Source of the DNA: Arthrobacter globiformis
GTDB lineage: Bacteria > Actinomycetota > Actinomycetes > Actinomycetales > Micrococcaceae
Reading direction: 5' to 3'
Length of the DNA stretch: 64,000 nt
Assembly (NCBI RefSeq): GCF_030818015.1
Contig: NZ_JAUSZX010000001.1
Coordinates: 806,001-870,000 of the forward strand
Below the pieces are notes generated by a model. The model did no database searches. It was not told the origin of the DNA and was given only the letters and a program-made list of their open reading frames with translations. Of the stretch, positions 34,297-42,602 are shown piece by piece (the first letter of the stretch is position 1; every line of letters starts with the position of its first letter). The position numbers and the translations under genes are program-made.

Positions 34297-35142
34297 ATGA
34301 CTCAACCCAATGCCGTGTGGAGCCTGTCCGGTTTCGGCGACGAAGTAGACCCTGATCCGGCCATCCAGGCCGCGGTGTTGCTGGCCCTCGGTGCCAGCCA
34401 CATCGAAGTCCGCAGTGCGTGGGGCACCAACGTGTCCGAGCTCGAGCAGGATGCCGTGGAGCGGCTCAAGACGATCCTGGATGAGAAGGGCCTCAAGGTC
34501 TCCGCCGTCGCCAGCCCCGTCGGCAAGGTTGACGTGAGCCTGCCCCTTGAACATGAGGTCACGCGGCTCCGCCAGATCATTTCGGTAGCTAAGGGCTTGG
34601 ACACCAAATATGTCCGCATCTTCTCCTTCTACCGTGCGGAGGGGCAGGGCCAGGAAGATGTCCGAGATGCCGTGATGGAACGCATGGCGGCCCTGGCAGA
34701 GGAGGCCACGGCCTCGGGCATCGTCCTGCTCCATGAAAACGAAAAGGGCATTTACGGCGATACCCCGGAGCGCGTCCTGGACATCATGCAGACCGTCGAC
34801 TCGCCGGCCCTGCGCGTCGCGTGGGATAACGCCAACTTCGTACAGGTGGGCGTCAAGCCCTACACCGAGGGCTACGCCATGCTGCGTCCCTACCTTGAGT
34901 ACTTCCAAGTCAAGGACGCCATCGCCACTACCGGTGAAGTGGTTCCCGCCGGCGAGGGCGACGGCGAACTGGATGCCACCATCGCCGCACTCAAGGACGA
35001 CGGTTTCGCCGGCTTCGCGTCGCTGGAGCCGCACCTGGCCAGCGCCCACGAGCTCGGCGGATTCTCCGGGCCGGTGGCCTTCGGAATCGCGGCCCGCGCC
35101 CTTGCCGGCCTGGCCGCGAAGAACGGCGTGACCCTGGCCTGA
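34297..35142 (+). CDS. Sugar phosphate isomerase/epimerase-fold TIM barrel enzyme (first copy)
   Basis: A 281-residue AP-endonuclease-2-type TIM barrel, the fold shared by xylose isomerase-like epimerases, inosose enzymes and some glycoside-cleaving lyases. Likely metal ligands lie in LLHENEKGIYGDTPE (Glu), RVAWDNANF (Asp), FQVKDAI and the C-terminal SLEPHL (Glu). The substrate is unknown. ATG 34297 follows AAGGAG. It is first in an operon with a Gfo/Idh/MocA oxidoreductase, controlled by operator 1. The pairing with a dehydrogenase suggests chemistry through a keto-sugar. Confidence 0.88.
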   Translation: MTQPNAVWSLSGFGDEVDPDPAIQAAVLLALGASHIEVRSAWGTNVSELEQDAVERLKTILDEKGLKVSAVASPVGKVDVSLPLEHEVTRLRQIISVAKGLDTKYVRIFSFYRAEGQGQEDVRDAVMERMAALAEEATASGIVLLHENEKGIYGDTPERVLDIMQTVDSPALRVAWDNANFVQVGVKPYTEGYAMLRPYLEYFQVKDAIATTGEVVPAGEGDGELDATIAALKDDGFAGFASLEPHLASAHELGGFSGPVAFGIAARALAGLAAKNGVTLA

Positions 35143-35199
35143 CGGCCCGCCGCATTAGCAACACCGGTTCAGCCACGCAATCCGTCGAAGGAGCTTCGC

Positions 35200-36207
35200 A
35201 TGATTACAACCGCCGTCATCGGTTGCGGTGACGTTTCGAGCGTCCATTTCGGTGCGCTCGCAACCATGGGCGACGCCCGCTTGGTGGCGGTCTGCGACAC
35301 CGACCCCGGACGGTTGGAGGTGGTGACAGCTGCCTACGGCGTACCCGGCTACGCGAACCACCTGGATCTGCTCGAGAAGGTGCGTCCCGACGTCGTGCAT
35401 ATCTGCACGCCGCACCACCTTCACGCGCCGCTGGCGGCGGACTGCCTGGAGCGAGGCGTCAACGTGATCGTCGAGAAGCCGCTCGCGCACACGCTCGAAG
35501 AGGGGCGGCGGCTGATCGAGGCGGCAGGGCGGAGTCCGGCCAAGATCGCGGTCTGCTTTCAGAACCGCTACAACGCGACGTCGCAAGCCATGCGCAAAAT
35601 GCTCGACGACGGCGGGCTGGGGCAGGTGCTCGGCGCCTCGGCCACCGTGATGTGGCACCGGTCCGGCGACTACTACCGCGACCGCCCGTGGCGTGGCACC
35701 TGGGCTGAAGGCGGCGGCGGCCTGATGATGAACCAGGCCATCCACACAGTTGACCTGCTGCAGTGGCTGGTGGGCGATGTAGCCAAAGTGGAAGGTCGGG
35801 CGTCAACGCGCTCGCTGTCCGGTGTGATCGAGGTGGAGGACACGGCCGAATTCGTCGCCGAGCATGAAAGCGGTGCCCGGAGCGTCTTCTACGGGACGCT
35901 GGCCAACGCCGTCAATGCCCCAGTAACGCTGGACATCGTAATGGAGGAGGCGACGCTCAGCCTGCGCGGCGACCTCACGGTTAGCTACGCCGACGGCTCG
36001 GTGGAGATCATCCGCGAGCGGGTGCTCGAAACCGGGGGACGCTCCTACTGGGGTGTCTCCCATGAGCTGCTCATCAAGGATTTCTACGCCAAGCTGGGCG
36101 ACCCTGCACCGTTCTGGATCAACCCGGCGGAAGCAGGAAAGTCGCTCCGGATCGTCAAGGAGATCTACGCCCAGAGTTACCCGGAGCTGTCCCAGCGCGT
36201 GGGCTGA
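35200..36207 (+). CDS. Gfo/Idh/MocA family oxidoreductase (first copy)
   Basis: A 335-residue NAD(P)-dependent sugar dehydrogenase of the Gfo/Idh/MocA family. The Rossmann motif VIGCGDVSSVHF is at the start. The EKP motif with the catalytic Lys is at about 94-96 (VIVEKPLAHT), and the substrate-domain His is in MMNQAIHTVDLLQWL. It likely oxidises a sugar hydroxyl (often C3) of a free sugar or glycoside. It lies 57 bases after the isomerase-like gene, with its own GAAGGAG, and a terminator hairpin follows at 36233-36262. Confidence 0.9.
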   Translation: MITTAVIGCGDVSSVHFGALATMGDARLVAVCDTDPGRLEVVTAAYGVPGYANHLDLLEKVRPDVVHICTPHHLHAPLAADCLERGVNVIVEKPLAHTLEEGRRLIEAAGRSPAKIAVCFQNRYNATSQAMRKMLDDGGLGQVLGASATVMWHRSGDYYRDRPWRGTWAEGGGGLMMNQAIHTVDLLQWLVGDVAKVEGRASTRSLSGVIEVEDTAEFVAEHESGARSVFYGTLANAVNAPVTLDIVMEEATLSLRGDLTVSYADGSVEIIRERVLETGGRSYWGVSHELLIKDFYAKLGDPAPFWINPAEAGKSLRIVKEIYAQSYPELSQRVG

Positions 36208-36232
36208 GCCTTCCGGGGCAGAGCCCCGATTT

Positions 36233-36262
36233 CGGCCGGAAACCCAGTCAGGTTTCCGGCCG
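36233..36262 (+). terminator. Terminator hairpin after the first isomerase/oxidoreductase operon
   Basis: Perfect 12-bp arms CGGCCGGAAACC (36233-36244) and GGTTTCCGGCCG (36251-36262) with a six-base loop lie 25 bases after the oxidoreductase stop. The T-tract is short (TTCTCAT), but stem length and place fit a terminator. Confidence 0.75.
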
Positions 36263-36329
36263 TTCTCATGAGCCGACCCACTGGTTCAGGCCGTTAAAGG
36301 GACATCGTGGCAACAACTTCAGAAACTTT

Positions 36330-36368
36330 TGACAATCGGTTGCCAGAAGCGCTCAAAGTCCGTACTGT
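36330..36368 (+). promoter_or_regulatory. LacI-type operator 2 with promoter
   Basis: The operator core TGACAATCGGTTGCCA (36330-36345) ends in a -35 TTGCCA (36340-36345), followed after 17 bases by -10 TACTGT (36363-36368). It drives the ABC importer operon starting at 36454. The core differs from operator 1 at two positions. Confidence 0.72.
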
Positions 36369-36453
36369 AAATCCCACACCCAGAAACATGTGGTGCACAC
36401 CACACCTCTTTGTTCTGGTTCACATCAGGCAAAAGACTCAATAGGAGCCCACA

Positions 36454-37983
36454 ATGAAGTTAGGTCCCAAGGCGGCAGCAGCCGCGCTTGTATTCAGTGC
36501 CTCGCTGGCGCTCACCGCATGTGGCGGAGGGGCCGGTGCTGGCTCAAACGGCGGCGGCAATGCCTCCACGGCGCTGACCCTGGGCACCCTCCGGGACATC
36601 ACTTCCTGGGATCCCGCCCAGGCCCACGTCGGCCATGCCCTGCAGCCGTACCAAGCAGCGTACGACACCCTGATCCTGCGCGAACCGGACGGCAAGCTCA
36701 GCCCCATGCTGGCCACGAAGTGGAAGTACAACGCCACCAACACGAAGCTCACCGTGGACCTCCGGACCGACGTCACGTTCAGCGACGGCGCCAAGTTCGA
36801 CGCCGAGGCAGCCAAGGCCAACCTCGACCACTTCAAGAAGGCAAATGGTCCCCAGATGGCCCAGCTGGCTTCTGTGTCCGACGTTGCCGTGGTGGACGCG
36901 GACACCATCGACATCAACCTCAGTGCCACTGAGCCCGCCCTGGAATACTTCCTGAGCCAGGCAGCTGGCCTGATGGGAAGCCCCAAGGCTCTGGGCACCG
37001 ACGCCATCAAGACCGTGCCAGTGGGCTCCGGCCCGTACGTGATGGACAAGGCAGCCTCCGTGAAAGACTCACAGACCGTCTTCACTGCCCGCGAGGGCTA
37101 CTGGAACAAGGACCTCCAGAAGTACCGGAAGCTAACCCTCAAGATCCTTACCGATCCCACAGCCCGCACTAACGCTTTGGTTTCCGGCCAGATCGACGCC
37201 ACCCTGCTGGATCCCAAGAACGGCAAGCAGGCCGAGGGCGCCAAGATGAAGCTCGAAACCAACCAGGTTGACTGGTCCGGCCTGCTCCTCCTGGACCGCG
37301 CCGGCGCCAAGAACCCCGCCCTGGCCAATGTCAAGGTCCGCCAGGCCATCAACTATGCGTTTGACCGCAAGACCATCCTGGACCAGGTCATGCTCGGCCA
37401 GGGCACTGCCACCTCGCAGCCTTTTGGCAAGGACAGCGGTGCATGGACAGAAGAACTGGAAAACTTCTACAGCTACGACCCCGCCAAGGCCAAAGCGCTG
37501 CTGAAGGAAGCCGGCTTCGAGAACGGCGTGACTCTGGACGTCCCCACCCTTCCGGGAGCTGAAACCCTGATTTCCGTCCTTCAGCAACAACTGGCGGACG
37601 TTGGCATCACCCTGAAGCCCGGCGCCGCGATCACCAACACCTTCACCGCAGACGTTGCAGCGAAGAAGTACACGGCTATGTTCTACAACCTCTTCCAGGG
37701 CGAGCCCACGGTTGCGATTGACCAGATCGTCTCCACCAAGGCCCTGTACAACCCGTTCAAGAACACCACCCCGGAGCTCGAGGCCAAGATCCAGGCTGTG
37801 CGCACGGGTGGCGATGATGCGGGCACGCTGGCCCGGGACGTCAACAAGTACGTGGTGGAACAGGCATGGTTCGCTCCACTGTTCCGCGTAAACCAGATGT
37901 ACTACCACAACTCCAAGGTTGAGGTGACGCCGCAGGCGCAGCAGGCCGTTCCGTCCATCTACAACTACTCGCCTGCCAAGTAG
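36454..37983 (+). CDS. Peptide/oligosaccharide-type ABC transporter binding lipoprotein
   Basis: A 509-residue family 5 substrate-binding protein (DppA/OppA type). The lipoprotein signal ends in LTAC (Cys23), followed by the typical opening TLGTLRDITSWDPAQAH. Members of this family bind peptides, nickel or, in several bacteria, oligosaccharides and glycosides. Here the surrounding genes (isomerase, oxidoreductases, beta-glucuronidase) point to a sugar ligand. It starts the operon under operator 2 and is followed by two permease-type genes and ATPases. AGGAGC precedes ATG 36454. Confidence 0.92.
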   Translation: MKLGPKAAAAALVFSASLALTACGGGAGAGSNGGGNASTALTLGTLRDITSWDPAQAHVGHALQPYQAAYDTLILREPDGKLSPMLATKWKYNATNTKLTVDLRTDVTFSDGAKFDAEAAKANLDHFKKANGPQMAQLASVSDVAVVDADTIDINLSATEPALEYFLSQAAGLMGSPKALGTDAIKTVPVGSGPYVMDKAASVKDSQTVFTAREGYWNKDLQKYRKLTLKILTDPTARTNALVSGQIDATLLDPKNGKQAEGAKMKLETNQVDWSGLLLLDRAGAKNPALANVKVRQAINYAFDRKTILDQVMLGQGTATSQPFGKDSGAWTEELENFYSYDPAKAKALLKEAGFENGVTLDVPTLPGAETLISVLQQQLADVGITLKPGAAITNTFTADVAAKKYTAMFYNLFQGEPTVAIDQIVSTKALYNPFKNTTPELEAKIQAVRTGGDDAGTLARDVNKYVVEQAWFAPLFRVNQMYYHNSKVEVTPQAQQAVPSIYNYSPAK

Positions 37984-37989
37984 GGCCCC

Positions 37990-38931
37990 ATGATCAAGTT
38001 CATTGCGAAACGGCTGGGCAGCGGTCTGGTGGTGTTGTTCGTAGTCTCGGCGCTCACCTTCACCCTGCTGTACACATCCAGCGGCAGCATCGCCCGCAAC
38101 ATCCTGGGCGACCAGGCCACCCCCGAACAGGTGGCTTTGAAGGAACAGGAGCTGGGACTCGATCAGCCCCTCGTGACCCGTTACTTCGCCTGGTTGGGCG
38201 ACGCCTTGAGCGGGAACCTGGGAACCTCCTGGTTCACGTCCGAGCCGGTGGCCAACTCCCTGGCCACCCGAATCCCGGTGACCATGACCATGGTTTTCGC
38301 CGCAATGATCCTGATCGCCATCTGCGCGGCGCTGATCGGCGTTGCTGCAGCCGTCAAGCGCGGCTGGGTGGACAGGGTGGTCCAAGTGGGTGCGATCGTT
38401 GGCGACTCCATCCCGGGTTACGTGATCGGTGTGTTCCTCGTGACCCTCCTGGCCATCCAGCTGGGCTTCTTCCCGGCCACCAGCACCATTTCTCCCGAGG
38501 TGGGTCCTGAGGCCTGGGTCTACTCCATGACCCTTCCGGTCATCGCCCTGCTGATCAACGGCGTGACCGGCGGAGCACAGCAGATCCGCAGCGCCGTGAT
38601 CAAGCAACTCGAGCGGGACTACGTCCGGACGCTGCGCAGCCGAGGCATCGGAGAACGTGAAATCCTCTTCAAGCACGTGCTGCGCAGTGCCGCTCCGGCA
38701 GGTCTTACTGTTTTGAGCCTGCAGCTGATCGGCATGCTGGGTGGCGTGGTGATCATCGAGCAGATTTTCGCCCTTCCAGGAATGGGCCCGCTCGCCGTCA
38801 CCGCCACCGGCCAAACGGACCTTCCCGTGGTCATGGGTGTGGTGATGTACACCGTGGTGGTGGTCATCGTGGTGAACCTCCTGGTGGACGTCCTCAATGG
38901 TTGGCTCAATCCGAAAGTGCGTGTGTCATGA
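37990..38931 (+). CDS. ABC transporter permease (DppB type)
   Basis: A 313-residue permease with six spans; the first span is close to the N-terminus and followed by a long extracytoplasmic loop, as in DppB/OppB. The coupling loop appears in LERDYVRTLRSRGIGEREILFKHVLRSA. It begins six bases after the binding-protein stop. Its last codons overlap the start of the fused permease-ATPase gene (ATGA), so production of the two is coupled. Confidence 0.92.
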   Translation: MIKFIAKRLGSGLVVLFVVSALTFTLLYTSSGSIARNILGDQATPEQVALKEQELGLDQPLVTRYFAWLGDALSGNLGTSWFTSEPVANSLATRIPVTMTMVFAAMILIAICAALIGVAAAVKRGWVDRVVQVGAIVGDSIPGYVIGVFLVTLLAIQLGFFPATSTISPEVGPEAWVYSMTLPVIALLINGVTGGAQQIRSAVIKQLERDYVRTLRSRGIGEREILFKHVLRSAAPAGLTVLSLQLIGMLGGVVIIEQIFALPGMGPLAVTATGQTDLPVVMGVVMYTVVVVIVVNLLVDVLNGWLNPKVRVS

Positions 38932-40793
38932 GCGATTCCGTAGAAACAGCCGCAGTTGCCGCTCCCGGTCCTTCCACTTACACCGGCCAGAGCGGCACCG
39001 TGATCCGTTCCACCGTTCTGCGCCGCCTCCTCAGGAACCCCCTCGGCATCGCATCCTTGGTGATCCTGGGGAGCATCGCGTTGCTGGCCATCCTTGCCCC
39101 GGTCCTGGCACCCTTCGAGGAGAACTTTGCGAACATCACCAAGACCCTGGCGGCGCCCGACTCGGTGAACATCCTGGGAACGGACAGCGCCGGACGTGAC
39201 AACTGGAGCCGCCTACTCTTCGGCGCGCAACTGACGCTCCTTTCCGCGCTGCTCTGCGCCGGGGTTGCCATCGCCATCGGGCTGCCGGCAGGCCTGATCG
39301 CCGGCTATTACGCCGGCAAGTTTGAGGCAGTTTCCAACTGGGTGGTCAGCATCCTCATGAGCCTGCCAGGCCTGATCGTGCTGCTCACCATCCGCGCGGC
39401 CTTCGGTCCTTCGGTGTGGATCTCCATGATCGCGTTCGGCGTCCTTATCAGCCCGTCCTACTTCCGACTGACCCGCACTGCGGTCCAGTCGGTGCGCAAT
39501 GAGCTCTACGTCGATGCCGCACGTGTCTCCGGCCTATCGGACCTGAGCATCGTCGCCCGCCACATTTTCTCCGTGGTCCGTGCTCCGATAATCATCCAGA
39601 CGGCGGCGATCGCCGGGGTGGCGATCGCCATCCAGTCCGGACTCGAGTTCCTGGGGCTCGGCGATCCCACCAAGGCCACGTGGGGCGTCATGCTCTCCGA
39701 AGGCTTCAAGAACGTCTATCTGACGCCAACACTGCTCTTGTGGCCGGCCCTCGCCATGGCGCTCACCATCGGCGGCCTCGTCCTCCTCGGCAACGCCATC
39801 CGCGATGCCCTGGAAGACGGCGAGAAGATCAAGCACCGCAAGAAAAGGGCCGCGTCTTCGGCCACGGGAGCGAGCCCGACGGCGGAAGCCGCCAAGGCGC
39901 GTCAGTCGCGTAAGTCCGTGGCCGCCGTCGACGCCGGCACCGAGCACCACCTCGTCAAGGTGACCAACCTCGGCGTCGGATATCCGCAGGCGGACGGTTC
40001 CCTCAAGAAGGTGGTGGACGATGTCTCATTCCACGTGGACCGGGGCGAGATCCTGGGCATCGTCGGTGAATCTGGCTCGGGCAAGTCGCAGACCGCGTTC
40101 TCCATCCTGGGCCTGCTGCCGGACAATGCCCGGATTGTGGGCGGCTCCATCCAGTTCGACGGCAACTACACCGTTGCTCCGGGCGAGGACCGGGTCAGCC
40201 AGGAACGTCTGTCCAAACTGCGCGGCAGGAGGATCTCCTACATCCCGCAGGAACCCATGAGCAACCTGGATCCGGCCTTCACCATCGGCTACCAGCTGGT
40301 CACGCCCATGGTGCGTGTTCTCGGAATCTCCAAGGCCGAGGCGACCGCCCGCGCTCTCAAGCTGCTCACTGACGTCGGAATCGTGAACCCGAAACGGACC
40401 TTTGACGCTTACCCGCACGAGGTCTCCGGTGGCATGGCCCAGCGCGTGCTGATAGCCGGCGCCATCAGCTGCGAACCCGACCTGGTGATCGCCGACGAGC
40501 CCACCACGGCCCTGGACGTCACCGTGCAGGCCGACGTGCTGGACCTCCTGCGCGAGCTGCAGCAGCGGCTGAACATCGGCATCATCCTGGTGACCCACAA
40601 CTTCGGCGTGGTCGCGGACCTCTGCGACCGGGTAGCCGTCATGCAGAACGGGCGCCTCGTAGAGGAAGGGTCCGTCCGCGACATCCTCCGTAACCCGAAA
40701 GAGCAGTACACCCGGACGTTGCTGGGGTCCATGCTCGAAGGCAAAACCCCCATGTCCATGCTTGTATCCAGCCAGAAGGAGCCGGTCACATGA
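38928..40793 (+). CDS. Fused ABC permease (DppC type) and ATPase (DppD type)
   Basis: A 621-residue fusion. Residues about 1-300 are a DppC-type permease with six spans and the coupling loop YVDAARVSGLSDLSIVARHIF. A basic linker (about 300-345, KHRKKRAASSATGASP) leads into a full DppD-type ATPase. Its Walker A GESGSGKS is near 380, signature VSGGMAQRV near 499, Walker B VIADEPTTALD near 517 and the oligopeptide-type C-terminal tail. These are normally two proteins. There is no stop or frameshift between them. It makes the membrane and catalytic halves one chain, with the second ATPase encoded next. Confidence 0.93.
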   Translation: MSDSVETAAVAAPGPSTYTGQSGTVIRSTVLRRLLRNPLGIASLVILGSIALLAILAPVLAPFEENFANITKTLAAPDSVNILGTDSAGRDNWSRLLFGAQLTLLSALLCAGVAIAIGLPAGLIAGYYAGKFEAVSNWVVSILMSLPGLIVLLTIRAAFGPSVWISMIAFGVLISPSYFRLTRTAVQSVRNELYVDAARVSGLSDLSIVARHIFSVVRAPIIIQTAAIAGVAIAIQSGLEFLGLGDPTKATWGVMLSEGFKNVYLTPTLLLWPALAMALTIGGLVLLGNAIRDALEDGEKIKHRKKRAASSATGASPTAEAAKARQSRKSVAAVDAGTEHHLVKVTNLGVGYPQADGSLKKVVDDVSFHVDRGEILGIVGESGSGKSQTAFSILGLLPDNARIVGGSIQFDGNYTVAPGEDRVSQERLSKLRGRRISYIPQEPMSNLDPAFTIGYQLVTPMVRVLGISKAEATARALKLLTDVGIVNPKRTFDAYPHEVSGGMAQRVLIAGAISCEPDLVIADEPTTALDVTVQADVLDLLRELQQRLNIGIILVTHNFGVVADLCDRVAVMQNGRLVEEGSVRDILRNPKEQYTRTLLGSMLEGKTPMSMLVSSQKEPVT

Positions 40794-41665
40794 GCACCAC
40801 GGAAAGCGCGCCGCTGCTGACGGTGGACAACCTGGTGGTCGAGTACCCCAGCAAGAAATTCCGGGCCAGGCCATTCCGGGCGCTGACGGACATCAGCATC
40901 TCCATCGGCCAGGGCGAGACCCTTGGTCTGGTGGGCGAATCCGGCTCCGGAAAGACAACCCTGGGCCGGGCTGTCCTGGGTCTCGCTCCGGTAACCGGCG
41001 GCAGGGTCATTTTCGAAGGCCAGGACATCAGCCATGCGACCCGCAAGCAGCGGCGGATCCTGAGCCGCGACCTGCAGGTGGTCTTCCAGGACCCCTACAC
41101 CTCCCTGAACCCGGCCCTGGAGATCGGCGACATCCTGGCCGAACCCCTTGGGGTGCAGGGCATGGACCAGGCGGATGCCAGGAAACGCGTCAGGGAACTG
41201 CTTGACCAGGTGGGGCTGCCCTCGGACGCCATCCACCGCCTGCCGCGCGAATTCAGCGGCGGCCAGCGCCAGCGGGTCGCCATCGCCCGGGCCCTGGCAC
41301 TCTCACCCAAGCTGATCGTCTGCGACGAACCCGTCAGCGCCCTGGACCTGTCCACGCAGGCGCGCGTTCTCGACCTGTTCCTGCAGATCCAGCGGGATAC
41401 CGGCGTTTCGTACCTGTTCGTGTCCCATGACCTGGACGTGGTGCGGCACATCAGCCACCGCGTGGCAGTGATGTACCACGGTGAAATCGTCGAACAGGGG
41501 CCGGCCGAGACAGTTACCCGCGACCCTGAGCACCCCTACACGCAGCGGCTCCTGCTGGCATCCCCGGTGCCCGACCCGGACCGGCAGGAACAGCGCCGGG
41601 CGGACCGGCACAGGCTGCTTGAGATCCAGCGGCAGCAGAACGAACAGGCCGGTGTCCCCGCCTAG
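40790..41665 (+). CDS. ABC transporter ATPase (DppF type)
   Basis: A 291-residue ATPase of the oligopeptide class. Walker A GESGSGKTTLGRAVLGL is at about 50, signature FSGGQRQRVAIARALALS at about 155, and Walker B LIVCDEPVSALD follows, with switch His in LFVSHDLDVV. It overlaps the fusion gene by four bases (ATGA). Paired with the ATPase part of the fusion it forms the heterodimeric motor of the importer. Confidence 0.93.
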   Translation: MSTTESAPLLTVDNLVVEYPSKKFRARPFRALTDISISIGQGETLGLVGESGSGKTTLGRAVLGLAPVTGGRVIFEGQDISHATRKQRRILSRDLQVVFQDPYTSLNPALEIGDILAEPLGVQGMDQADARKRVRELLDQVGLPSDAIHRLPREFSGGQRQRVAIARALALSPKLIVCDEPVSALDLSTQARVLDLFLQIQRDTGVSYLFVSHDLDVVRHISHRVAVMYHGEIVEQGPAETVTRDPEHPYTQRLLLASPVPDPDRQEQRRADRHRLLEIQRQQNEQAGVPA

Positions 41666-41713
41666 CGGCGGACGCCGGATTTAACACACCATGTACAACA
41701 GCGGAGGAATAAC

Positions 41714-42574
41714 GTGACCAAAATAGGCGTGCAGGCGATGATGTTGAAGGACAGCTTCGCAGAGATCGGGGCGTTTGAAACTCTCCGCAAGGTCAGCGCG
41801 ATCGGCTACAACGCCGTCGAAATTTCCCAGATCCCGATGACGCCGCAAAACGTGGCCGAACTGGACCGCGCCCGCAGTGAACTTGGCATCGATATCGCGG
41901 CGCTGTCCGTCATGCTGGAAAAGCCCCAAGGGCGGCCGGGGGATTCCCTCCGTCAGGACTTCGACAAGATCCTGGACGACGCCAAGCGTCTCGACTCCAA
42001 CCTCCTGCGGATCGGCATGCTGCCTTTCCCCGCGATGAAGTCCGTCGATGCAGTCGTCGAGTTCGCCAGGGCAGCCAACGGGTACGCCGAGCGCCTGCAG
42101 GAGCACGGCATCGGCCTGTACTACCACAACCACCACATCGAGTTCGCGAAGTTCGACGGCCAATACATGCTGGACATCATTGCGGAGAACTCGCCTGCCA
42201 TGGGTATGGAAATCGACGTCCATTGGGTACAGCGCGGCGGCCTGGACCCGGTCCGGACCCTGGAAAAGTACGCCGGACGCACCGCCATGGTGCACCTCAA
42301 GGACTACCGGATCGGACAGTTGCCAGATTCCGCCTTCGGGCTGCTGGAATCCGGCGATGTCGCAGGCTTCATGGCCGAGTTCAAGGACGTGGTGCAGTTC
42401 GCCGAAGTGGGCGAGGGCAACCTCGACTTCGCCTCCATCGTTCCCGCCGCGCAGGCTGCCGGTGCCGCGTACATGCTGGTGGAGCAGGACGAACTCTACG
42501 GGTGCACCGTGTGGGACGCGCTGCAGACCTCCTACGACAACCTGGTGGCACTCGGCCACGCCGACCTTTTCTAA
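41714..42574 (+). CDS. Sugar phosphate isomerase/epimerase-fold TIM barrel enzyme (second copy)
   Basis: A 286-residue AP-endonuclease-2-type TIM barrel. Probable metal ligands and catalytic residues are in YYHNHHIEFAKF, MEIDVHWVQRG, MVHLKDYRIG and LVEQDELYG. The HNHxxEF and EIDxHW segments resemble enzymes that isomerise, epimerise or cleave 3-keto sugars and C-glycosides. It is only distantly similar to the copy at 34297. GTG 41714 follows GGAGGA, 48 bases after the importer ATPase and 28 bases before the second oxidoreductase, forming one operon. Confidence 0.88.
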   Translation: MTKIGVQAMMLKDSFAEIGAFETLRKVSAIGYNAVEISQIPMTPQNVAELDRARSELGIDIAALSVMLEKPQGRPGDSLRQDFDKILDDAKRLDSNLLRIGMLPFPAMKSVDAVVEFARAANGYAERLQEHGIGLYYHNHHIEFAKFDGQYMLDIIAENSPAMGMEIDVHWVQRGGLDPVRTLEKYAGRTAMVHLKDYRIGQLPDSAFGLLESGDVAGFMAEFKDVVQFAEVGEGNLDFASIVPAAQAAGAAYMLVEQDELYGCTVWDALQTSYDNLVALGHADLF

Positions 42575-42602
42575 CCACCCACTGACTACGGAGAATTCAC
42601 TC

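Noticed and set aside
37132..38814. 560-codon minus-strand frame over the importer genes
   Set aside because: Antisense to the binding protein and permease genes, which have lipobox, membrane spans and coupling loops; the frame is His/Gln-rich and featureless.
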